From NCBI GenBank assembly GCA_003645975.1, contig QNDP01000050.1:1-7912 (forward strand): a DNA stretch of 7,912 nucleotides, written 5' to 3'. Shown in pieces: positions 1 through 5,424 of the stretch. The stretch comes from Candidatus Hydrothermota bacterium. GTDB lineage: Bacteria > Hydrothermota > Hydrothermia > B15-G9. The translations under genes and the position numbers were made by a program. Every line of letters begins with the position of its first letter. The first letter of the stretch is position 1. The notes under the pieces are model-generated. The model was not told where the DNA came from. It saw nothing but the letters and a program-made list of their open reading frames with translations, and ran no database searches.

Positions 1-1105
1 GATGGCGGTTGAGCAGATCGGCGCGGTATTGCAGGCCGAGATGGGTCTCGGAGCGTTCGGTGGGATGGAGACGCATCTCCAGGACTCCACCGAAGTCCTT
101 CATGTCGTGGACGCTATCCCACCAGATGCGTTCGGGGTCGTAGGCACGGTCTTGGTAGCTGATGAGTTCGTTGTAAAACTGGTCGAAATACAGTTTGCCC
201 AAGAGGTTAATTTTAACCGACGGACGATAATCGAAGCTCAAATCGGCATAGCTTCGACGCCAAGTCGGGAAACGCCAGAACCTTGCGTCCATCTTCTCCT
301 TCGGAGGGATACCACGCTCCGAAACATAGTAGCCCAGAGAAAGGCCGACCTCCAATTTGCCGACACTGCGATAGCCTATCTTGGCATGAATGTTGGTCTT
401 GCGATAATCGCTGTTATCTCTAAGCCCGCCATCGTCAAATCCAATGGTTTTGAATGTGTCAGGCAATGGAAAGCCATCAGAACGGGCGAGATAGATGCCA
501 AACGAATAGAAAATTTGGTCGAAGTTGGGCAATTCGTAAATCCTGCCGATTTTGAATTTGCCTTCCAAAGTGTTACCGCTGCCGTAGGACATGCCGAGTT
601 TCGTGTAATCCGTTTCGATCGGGGCTTCGGTCGTGATACTGACAAATCCGCCCATCGCATTGACCGCTGTGATCGGCGAAATTGCACTTTTGACAATGTT
701 TATGCGCGCAATGTCATCCGTTGGAATGGCTTCAAGGTCGGTTTTTCCATAATAAGGATTGTTAACCGGGCGTCCATCGATAAGGACAGCGACCTGAGTA
801 GGTTGGAAGCCTTGAAGCATGAGGGCAGCCTCCCCTTTCGTGTCAACTGTGATGTCCAAGCCGCCCAAAATCTTCAATGCATCGGCAGCGGTTGAGGCCG
901 TTTTCCGTTTTATCTCGATGGCATCAATCCGATCAATCGGAACTATCTGATTCTCAGGCTTTTTTGCTATGACGAGGATTTCACCGAGTCGATAGAACGG
1001 AAGGGAGTCCAGTGCTGTTGAATCAACTGCAGTAGAATCAATTTCACCATAAGATGCTGTGATGACTAAGGAAAAGCAAAGGAGCAACTTCAAAATTTTA
1101 GACAT
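1..1105 (-). CDS. TonB-dependent outer-membrane receptor, N-terminal part (cut by window edge)
   Basis: The reading frame is open from ATG 1105 to the window edge, giving 368 codons; I translated it throughout and found no stop. Residues 1-20 form a signal peptide (basic MSK start, hydrophobic stretch, ASYG end). Residues about 42-165 look like a plug domain: an EILVIAKKPENQ segment near the expected TonB box, then LQGFQPTQVAVLIDGRPVNN, and the typical plug ending NAMGGFVSITTE at 149-160. Beta-barrel strands rich in aromatic residues follow. Full-length receptors usually have 600-900 residues, so more than half is probably missing. The family imports scarce ligands such as metal chelates, cobalamin or glycans, using TonB energy; the ligand here cannot be read. 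The start is set by GGAGGT at 1113-1118, seven bases upstream. The gene lies downstream of a lipoprotein gene on the same strand, which may be its partner. Confidence 0.92.
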   Translation of the reverse strand, partial: MSKILKLLLCFSLVITASYGEIDSTAVDSTALDSLPFYRLGEILVIAKKPENQIVPIDRIDAIEIKRKTASTAADALKILGGLDITVDTKGEAALMLQGFQPTQVAVLIDGRPVNNPYYGKTDLEAIPTDDIARINIVKSAISPITAVNAMGGFVSITTEAPIETDYTKLGMSYGSGNTLEGKFKIGRIYELPNFDQIFYSFGIYLARSDGFPLPDTFKTIGFDDGGLRDNSDYRKTNIHAKIGYRSVGKLEVGLSLGYYVSERGIPPKEKMDARFWRFPTWRRSYADLSFDYRPSVKINLLGKLYFDQFYNELISYQDRAYDPERIWWDSVHDMKDFGGVLEMRLHPTERSETHLGLQYRADLLNRH

Positions 1106-1158
1106 ATCCCGAACCTCCATTTTAACGAAATTCTGGTCAAAATTTCTAAAGCAGTGCC

Positions 1159-1217
1159 AAAAAGAGATAAAAGCCCGATGGCGCAGCCGGATGAGAACAT
1201 GACCACGACCATCGGGC
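1159..1217 (-). terminator. Terminator-like hairpin between lipoprotein and receptor genes
   Basis: On the minus strand a perfect 9-bp stem (GCCCGATGG, 1217-1209, with CCATCGGGC, 1181-1173) encloses a 27-nt loop. The T-rich run TTTTATCTCTTTTT (1172-1159) follows at once. This is the layout of a Rho-independent terminator or attenuator. It starts 10 bases after the lipoprotein stop codon. The loop is longer than usual and the T-run is interrupted, so termination may be partial, letting some transcripts continue into the receptor gene. No convincing promoter was found between this hairpin and the receptor start, which fits partial read-through. Confidence 0.6.
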
Positions 1218-1226
1218 AAGCGGCGG

Positions 1227-1949
1227 TTACGGTTTGATGATGGCGTAGAAGAACTTAATTCGATATGCGCTTCCGATGTCCGGCACGAATTTGATCCGCT
1301 TGGAAACCGTGTTCCAGTAACCCGTAGCAAGTTGAGCACCAGTTACTTGCTTCTCATATCCGTCGATCGCCCTCAAAGTGAAAATGGCCGCTGTATCGAG
1401 TTGGAACGAGGAGTCGGCCGCCACAAGGATGCTGACCAGCGGGATGCAAAGGGTATCCTCAACCGTAACGGTATCGCAATCGTCGATAGCCACCTGCACG
1501 GTGTCGGTATCGGAGATCACCCAGAACTGCCTGACAAGTTTAAGTGTTTCGGCATCATGAACATTGTATTTACCGGGCAGTCCAAGCGTAGTGTCCCAGA
1601 CCAGATCCCTCGTCTCGACCTCGATGTAGCCAAGCGGAAGCTGATCCCAAGTGTTGTCGGGCACGCCTTTCTGATGGGGATAATACCCGTCGGAGCCTGA
1701 GATAAACCGGTAGCCGTAGAGGACGGTGTCTTCGAGCGGGATTCCGGGCGTTGTCCTTATAAAATCCGAGAGCCGAATAACTTCGACACCGCCAAGCATG
1801 AATCGGTTCATGTCGCCGAAGTCCTTGACCACCTCGAAGTCTTCGAGTTTCACTATGAGGAAGCCGAGTTCCTCCTCTCTGGTTTGGGAACAACTGAGGA
1901 TGACAAGACCGACAAGCGCAATTATGGACAGCATTTTGAAAGGTTTCAT
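1227..1949 (-). CDS. Putative envelope lipoprotein with duplicated DGY domain
   Basis: The product has 240 residues. The N-terminus is a lipoprotein signal: basic MKPFK, a hydrophobic core, and a lipobox-like I-L-S-C with the lipidated cysteine at position 20. The mature part appears duplicated. Residues about 70-120 and 183-224 share the pattern D-T, aromatic or aliphatic strand, D-G-Y (87-89 and 196-198), Q-L-x-x-G-Y (103-108 and 206-211), ending in a strand with W-D or P-D. The sequence between has two cysteines (158 and 168) in a DT-rich stretch. The LSDFI ... DGY pattern faintly recalls the oxidoreductase molybdopterin-binding (SUOX-like) fold, but I see no cofactor-binding cysteine in the right place, so no function is claimed. 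The ribosome binding site AGGAGGT (1956-1962) is six bases from the ATG and may be hidden by the structured leader. The gene precedes the TonB-dependent receptor, so an outer-membrane uptake or surface role is plausible. Confidence 0.85.
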   Translation of the reverse strand: MKPFKMLSIIALVGLVILSCSQTREEELGFLIVKLEDFEVVKDFGDMNRFMLGGVEVIRLSDFIRTTPGIPLEDTVLYGYRFISGSDGYYPHQKGVPDNTWDQLPLGYIEVETRDLVWDTTLGLPGKYNVHDAETLKLVRQFWVISDTDTVQVAIDDCDTVTVEDTLCIPLVSILVAADSSFQLDTAAIFTLRAIDGYEKQVTGAQLATGYWNTVSKRIKFVPDIGSAYRIKFFYAIIKP

Positions 1950-2095
1950 CGCACTACCTCCTTTCCAAACACGGGAGGCCGCCGGATTTCTCCGACGACC
2001 CTATCGGCCATGCGCCTTAGACTCCGCAGAGTCCGTAGGCCACATGGCTCGGAGGCCCGCTCCTCCGATGGTCTTGTGTTTCAAATAGTGGTGTG
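1950..2095 (-). promoter_or_regulatory. Structured 5' leader, candidate cis-regulatory RNA (riboswitch-like)
   Basis: This stretch would be transcribed as the lipoprotein leader. Helices seen on the minus strand: P2, TCGGAGG/CCTCCGA (2068-2062 with 2055-2049), loop AGCGGG; P3, a long arm from CCATG (2047-2043) to CATGG (2012-2008), containing GCCT/AGGC and GACTC/GAGTC stems and a TGCG loop; P4, 11 pairs, GGGTCGTCGGA/TCCGGCGGCCT (2001-1991 with 1986-1976), capped by a GAAA tetraloop (1990-1987). Two further pairings compete with these. P1 is GACC-ATCGG (2073-2065) with CCGAT-AG-GGTC (2007-1997). A second pairs CCTCC (1978-1974) with the ribosome binding site GGAGG (1961-1957). P1 excludes P2 and P4, and P4 excludes the full CCTCC pairing, so the leader could switch between open and hidden start sites. 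It matches no riboswitch consensus I can recall. The switching model is inference. Confidence 0.6.
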
Positions 2096-2101
2096 GCTCA
2101 G

Positions 2102-2131
2102 ATTTTATTGCAAATTCATCAAAATTGTCAA
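2102..2131 (-). promoter_or_regulatory. Sigma70-type promoter for the lipoprotein/receptor unit
   Basis: Read on the minus strand, a consensus -35 box TTGACA (2131-2126) and a -10 box TAAAAT (2107-2102) are separated by 18 bases in an AT-rich block. Transcription would start near 2095, giving a leader of about 145 nt before the lipoprotein ATG at 1949. Confidence 0.6.
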
Positions 2132-2137
2132 AAATAC

Positions 2138-2221
2138 AAGGCGGAAAGAGGGGTTTAGCGCCTTCCGCTCAAGGCCTTAGCCCCCGTCTGAGCGTTCTCA
2201 GCCGTCTCACCTTTTGGGCCT
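2138..2221 (+). promoter_or_regulatory. Hairpin-rich element upstream of pdxS, function unknown
   Basis: This GC-rich stretch lies between the leftward promoter and pdxS. On the plus strand it can form a long hairpin from 2150 to 2184: GGGG/CCCC, T·G, T-A, one T/T mismatch, A-T, G-C, a bulged C, then GCCTT/AAGGC around the loop CCGCTC. Next to it is a compact hairpin CTGAG-CGTT-CTCAG (2188-2201). AGGCC (2172-2176) can alternatively pair with GGCCT (2217-2221), and AAGGCG (2138-2143) with CGCCTT (2159-2164). No open reading frame is supported here. It could be a structured pdxS leader if transcription begins in the AT-rich block to its left, or a set of operator-like repeats if the promoter at 2234 is used. 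Confidence 0.35.
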
Positions 2222-2233
2222 CTCCACCGCCCG

Positions 2234-2262
2234 TTGCTACAAGATTTTCAGAGATTTAAAAT
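2234..2262 (+). promoter_or_regulatory. Candidate sigma70-type promoter for pdxS
   Basis: TTGCTA (2234-2239, four of six consensus bases) and TAAAAT (2257-2262, five of six) are 17 bases apart. Transcription would start near 2269, giving a short leader of about 23 nt that includes the ribosome binding site. Confidence 0.45.
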
Positions 2263-2276
2263 TTTCGTCCACTTTT

Positions 2277-2285
2277 AGGAGGTGA
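2277..2285 (+). promoter_or_regulatory. Strong ribosome binding site of pdxS
   Basis: AGGAGGTGA is fully complementary to the usual 3' end of bacterial 16S rRNA and sits six bases before ATG 2292. It fixes the pdxS start and suggests high translation. Confidence 0.9.
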
Positions 2286-2291
2286 GAAAAA

Positions 2292-3179
2292 ATGAGCATA
2301 ATCACAGGGACTTATAGGTTGAAAGTTGGGTTCGCAGAAATGCTTAAGGGTGGAGTCATTATGGATGTAACCACACCGGAACAGGCCAAGATCGCTGAGG
2401 ACGCCGGTGCTGTGGCTGTGATGGCGCTCGAAAGGGTGCCCGCTGACATCCGAAAGGAAGGTGGTGTCGCTCGGATGGCCGACCCCGAAATCATCCTGCG
2501 AATTATGGACGCCGTTACCATCCCGGTGATGGCAAAGGTGAGGATTGGTCATTTCGTTGAGGCACAGATACTTGAGGAACTCGGTGTGGACTTCATCGAT
2601 GAAAGCGAAGTGCTCACTCCGGCCGATGAGGAGAACCACATCGACAAGCACAAGTTCAAGATCCCGTTCGTCTGTGGAGCGCGTAATCTGGGCGAGGCGC
2701 TTCGCAGAATAGCTGAGGGCGCAGCTTTGATCAGAACGAAGGGCGAGGCAGGAACCGGTAATGTGGTCGAAGCGGTCAGGCACATGCGGCTTATCATGCG
2801 CCAAATCAAAGAGTTAACCACAAAGAACAGCGAAGAACTCTTTGCTGAGGCCAAACGGCTCGGCGCACCCTATGAACTCGTCCGCTGGGTTGCGGAACAT
2901 GGCCGTCTCCCTGTGCCCAATTTCGCCGCAGGTGGTATCGCTACGCCGGCCGACGCCGCCCTCATGATGCAGCTCGGAGCTGAGGCCGTGTTCGTGGGAT
3001 CGGGCATCTTCAAATCCTCTGACCCTGAAAGACGCGCAAAGGCCATCGTCGAGGCGGTCGCTTATTACGACAATCCGAAGGTGCTGGCACGTGTGTCCCG
3101 CGGACTCGGCGAACCCATGAAAGGCATCGACATTTCCAAGCTCAAAGAGGAAGAGCTTCTCCAAGTCAGAGGTTGGTGA
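2292..3179 (+). CDS. pdxS: Pyridoxal 5'-phosphate synthase, synthase subunit PdxS
   Basis: PdxS is the (beta/alpha)8-barrel subunit that builds pyridoxal 5'-phosphate from ribose 5-phosphate, glyceraldehyde 3-phosphate and ammonia in the cytosol, by the DXP-independent route. The 295 residues match the usual full length. Family landmarks are present: GGVIMDV with Asp25 (Asp24 in the Bacillus numbering), [10 protein letters not shown] at 45-54, the first Schiff-base lysine Lys82 in VMAKVRIGH, the second lysine Lys150 in [11 protein letters not shown], and the phosphate-binding segments [20 protein letters not shown] and FVGSGIF. The C-terminal KGIDI... tail is also typical. Its partner pdxT follows after two bases, and the pdxT ribosome binding site lies inside the last pdxS codons. 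Nothing in the protein looks altered. Confidence 0.98.
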   Translation: MSIITGTYRLKVGFAEMLKGGVIMDVTTPEQAKIAEDAGAVAVMALERVPADIRKEGGVARMADPEIILRIMDAVTIPVMAKVRIGHFVEAQILEELGVDFIDESEVLTPADEENHIDKHKFKIPFVCGARNLGEALRRIAEGAALIRTKGEAGTGNVVEAVRHMRLIMRQIKELTTKNSEELFAEAKRLGAPYELVRWVAEHGRLPVPNFAAGGIATPADAALMMQLGAEAVFVGSGIFKSSDPERRAKAIVEAVAYYDNPKVLARVSRGLGEPMKGIDISKLKEEELLQVRGW

Positions 3180-3181
3180 GG

Positions 3182-3790
3182 ATGGAAAAGAGATACAAGA
3201 TCGGAATCCTTGCGCTTCAAGGCGATTACGAAAGGCATTACAAGGCACTCGAATCGATCGGCGTCTTCCCGATCTATGTCAAATTGCCTGAAGAGCTGAA
3301 GGACATCGACGGCCTTGTGATTCCGGGCGGTGAAAGCCCGACGATGATCAGATTGATCGACAGATACGGCTTGAGAGATCCCCTCGTCCAACTTTACGAA
3401 CAAAAAGTTCCGTTTTTCGGGACATGTGCGGGCGCCATCCTGCTCGCATCCGAAGTCGAGACCATGCCACAGGATTATTCTCTCGGATTCATAAACATGC
3501 GGATAGAACGGAACGCTTACGGCCGCCAGCGTGAGAGCTTCGAGGGCGATGTGGAAATCGCATGGAAAGGCGAATCTTACCTGTTCACAGGCATCTTCAT
3601 AAGGGCGCCCCAGATAGTTGATGTGGGACCAGAAGTCGAGGTCATCGGAAAACTCGTCTCATCGGGTGAACCCGTGCTCGTCCGTCAGGGACATGTCCTT
3701 GCTGCCACATTCCATCCCGAACTTGTCGATGACAGATTTGTGGAACAGATCTTTTTGGAAATGGTCGAGGAATACGCCACACAAAGATGA
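3182..3790 (+). CDS. pdxT: Pyridoxal 5'-phosphate synthase, glutaminase subunit PdxT
   Basis: PdxT is the class I glutamine amidotransferase that releases ammonia from glutamine and channels it to PdxS in a 12+12 complex. The 202 residues fit the family. Visible motifs are KIGILALQGDYERH at the N-terminus, the oxyanion-strand segment IPGGESPTM at 47-55, the nucleophile Cys82 in GTCAG, the conserved ERNAYGRQ at 109-116, FIRAP at 139-143, and the catalytic pair His178-Glu180 in TFHPEL. The catalytic triad is complete. I chose ATG 3182 because the protein then begins just before the conserved KIGILALQGDY strand and has GAGGT (3169-3173) eight bases upstream. An in-frame TTG at 3173 would add only three residues. 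The second position of the GGES-T/P-T motif carries Pro where Thr is common, a mild variation. Confidence 0.97.
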   Translation: MEKRYKIGILALQGDYERHYKALESIGVFPIYVKLPEELKDIDGLVIPGGESPTMIRLIDRYGLRDPLVQLYEQKVPFFGTCAGAILLASEVETMPQDYSLGFINMRIERNAYGRQRESFEGDVEIAWKGESYLFTGIFIRAPQIVDVGPEVEVIGKLVSSGEPVLVRQGHVLAATFHPELVDDRFVEQIFLEMVEEYATQR

Positions 3791-3797
3791 AATTTCC

Positions 3798-3827
3798 TTG
3801 AAGGCGAGCCCATAATCGATTTATAAT
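3798..3827 (+). promoter_or_regulatory. Sigma70-type promoter for the yhaM-like gene
   Basis: TTGAAG (3798-3803) and a perfect TATAAT (3822-3827) are 18 bases apart, in the 48-bp gap after pdxT. Start of transcription is expected near 3833-3835, only about five bases before ATG 3839, which would make the mRNA nearly leaderless. Confidence 0.55.
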
Positions 3828-3838
3828 CACCAGCGGCC

Positions 3839-4825
3839 ATGAAAAAAATATTTGTCTCTGATCTGCAAAACTTTGTCGGACAACATGTTGAGTCCGAATT
3901 CGCCGTCCTGAAGAAGACCGTCAGAAGAAAACGGGATGGGGCGCCCTACCTCGAAATAGTGCTCAAGGATGTTACCGGCGAAATATCGGCCATTGCATTC
4001 GACAATTTCAATGCGCTAAACCAGAAGATAGCACCGGGTAAGGTTCTGAGAATCAAGGGATTGGTCGAAAAATTCAACGAACGGATAAGGCTGAAGTTCA
4101 GGGAGGCTGTGGAACAACAGCAGTTCGACATAACCGACTATGTCCCAAAAACTCCGAGAGACATTGATCAGATGTTCGATGAACTCCTGCGGCTTGCAGA
4201 CCGAGTCACAGAACCACATCTGAAAGACCTGCTGATGATGTTTTTCGGCGATCCGGAGTTCTCCGAAAAGTTCAAACTTGCACCTGCCGCTAAAAAGTAT
4301 CACCACAACTACATCGGCGGCCTCTTGGAACACACGCTGAACATGACGAAATTCGCTCTCGGAGCGTCCAACATCCATCCGCGGGTCAACAGGGACATCC
4401 TGATCACCGGAGGCCTGCTCCACGACATCGGAAAGATCAAGGAATTCGTCTGGTTTCCCAAAATAGACTACTCCGATGAGGGTCGCCTTTTTGGGCACAT
4501 AGTTCTCGGATTCAAAATGGCTGAGGAGAAGATCCGGCTCATCGACGGATTTCCAGAAGTTCTTGCGATGCATATACTTCACATAATTGTGTCCCACCAT
4601 GGGCAGTTGGAATGGGGTTCGCCGGCGGTGCCGATGACACTCGAAGCGCAAATTTTACATTTTGCGGACAATGCCGACGCCAAGATCTGGATGTTCGACA
4701 GGGCGATAGAGGAGCATCCGAGAGACGAATACGGTGGCCGCTGGACTCAATATCACAAAGGACTTTCAAGGTTCATCTTTTTGGGTGAACCTGAAGAGAC
4801 CAAAGAGGAGGAGTTGCCGTTTTGA
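3839..4825 (+). CDS. YhaM-like 3'-5' exoribonuclease (OB fold + HD domain)
   Basis: The 328-residue cytosolic protein has the two-domain layout of Bacillus YhaM (about 314 residues), a metal-dependent 3'-5' exoribonuclease. Residues about 1-90 form an OB-fold nucleic-acid-binding domain (VLKDVTGEISAIAFDN, then PGKVLRIKG). Residues about 150-290 form an HD domain: HHNYIGGLLEHT (155-166), the signature His195-Asp196 in GGLLHDIGK, a further His at 220, HHGQLEWGSP from 253, and Asp277 in HFADNADAK. All metal ligands expected for an active HD enzyme appear present. The tail is short and acidic (EETKEEELPF). No Shine-Dalgarno sequence precedes the ATG, and an in-frame stop at 3824 rules out a longer start. 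The next gene overlaps its stop codon. Activity on RNA rather than nucleotides is inferred from the OB fold and family. Confidence 0.9.
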   Translation: MKKIFVSDLQNFVGQHVESEFAVLKKTVRRKRDGAPYLEIVLKDVTGEISAIAFDNFNALNQKIAPGKVLRIKGLVEKFNERIRLKFREAVEQQQFDITDYVPKTPRDIDQMFDELLRLADRVTEPHLKDLLMMFFGDPEFSEKFKLAPAAKKYHHNYIGGLLEHTLNMTKFALGASNIHPRVNRDILITGGLLHDIGKIKEFVWFPKIDYSDEGRLFGHIVLGFKMAEEKIRLIDGFPEVLAMHILHIIVSHHGQLEWGSPAVPMTLEAQILHFADNADAKIWMFDRAIEEHPRDEYGGRWTQYHKGLSRFIFLGEPEETKEEELPF

Positions 4826-5358
4826 GCACCATACACATCTTTCCATTTGGGGATGTCGATGAGGGTGTCCTGAAGCATCTTTGTGTCGAACTGCCAAAGA
4901 GATTCTCAAATATGGATGTGGTCGTAGAAAAACCGCTTCCGATACCGGTTCATGCCTATGTCAAACAGAGGGGGCAATATCTTTCCACCGAATTCCTTGC
5001 GCTGCTTCCACATAAGCCCGGTTTAGTGCTGGGTGTTACGGAAGTCGATTTATTCGTGCCCGGGCTGAATTTCGTGTTCGGTGAGGCCTTCCTTGGCGGA
5101 AAAGTGGGCGTCATATCCCTGAGACGTCTAAGACCAGAATTTTATGGAGAACAACCAAACACACAGCTCTTTCATCTCCGTGCACTTAAGGAAGCCGTTC
5201 ATGAGCTGGGACATGCGATAGGGTTACATCATTGTCCCGATCCCAAATGCGTCATGCACTTCTCGAACTCCATAGTGGACACAGACCACAAAGAGCCTGA
5301 TTTTTGCGAAAAATGCAGCGCCCTCGCAACAACTTTGATCCGTCGGTTGATGGATTGA
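4822..5358 (+). CDS. Archaemetzincin, zinc metalloprotease
   Basis: The 178-residue protein carries the full archaemetzincin signature: His127-Glu128, His131, Gly134 and His137 (HELGHAIGLHH) bind the catalytic zinc and provide the base. Cys138, Cys143, Cys162 and Cys165 supply the structural zinc site, and Met145 in CVMHFSNS is the Met-turn. The N-terminal half (IHIFPFGDV; VLGVTEVDLFVPGLNFVFGEA; GVISLRRL) matches the family fold. There is no signal peptide, so it should be cytosolic. The start is TTG 4822, supported by AGGAGGAG (4806-4813) eight bases upstream; no ATG gives a complete domain. The TTG overlaps the TGA of the yhaM-like gene by four bases, so translation is probably coupled. The family is best known from archaea and vertebrates, with scattered bacterial members. 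Physiological substrates in bacteria are unknown. Confidence 0.95.
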   Translation: MSTIHIFPFGDVDEGVLKHLCVELPKRFSNMDVVVEKPLPIPVHAYVKQRGQYLSTEFLALLPHKPGLVLGVTEVDLFVPGLNFVFGEAFLGGKVGVISLRRLRPEFYGEQPNTQLFHLRALKEAVHELGHAIGLHHCPDPKCVMHFSNSIVDTDHKEPDFCEKCSALATTLIRRLMD

Positions 5359-5424
5359 ACTTGTTCGAATTTTCGATCTTCTTTTTGTAAAGTATTAAAA
5401 AACAAACAAAGCGAGGTGGGAGCC

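Noticed and set aside
2..895. A long plus-strand open frame of 297 codons
   Set aside because: It lies opposite the TonB-dependent receptor, whose minus-strand frame has a signal peptide, plug motifs and a ribosome binding site; the plus-strand product has no recognisable features.
1140..1165. Sigma54-like TGGCAC upstream of the receptor gene (minus strand)
   Set aside because: The second element TTGC is missing at the required spacing, and the GG-N10-GC rule fails.
1884..2180. Plus-strand open frames covering the lipoprotein leader
   Set aside because: Low-complexity, arginine- and serine-rich products with no ribosome binding site; the region is better explained as structured leader and promoter.
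1950..2250. tRNA or known riboswitch in the divergent intergenic region
   Set aside because: No T-loop GTTCGAATC-type motif or acceptor stem was found. A CTGAGA-like run on the minus strand near 2190-2201 suggested TPP, but the other TPP core (CCTGATC-type) is absent; the cobalamin and c-di-GMP-I consensus cores are also absent.
4016..4651. A 211-codon minus-strand open frame
   Set aside because: It is a shadow of the YhaM-like gene, which has intact OB and HD motifs; the antisense product has no domain or ribosome binding site that I can see.
5355..5400. Promoter in the gap before the LVIVD gene
   Set aside because: The gap is AT-rich with TTGAAC and TATTAA-like boxes, but none has a workable 16-18 base spacing, so I list no promoter.
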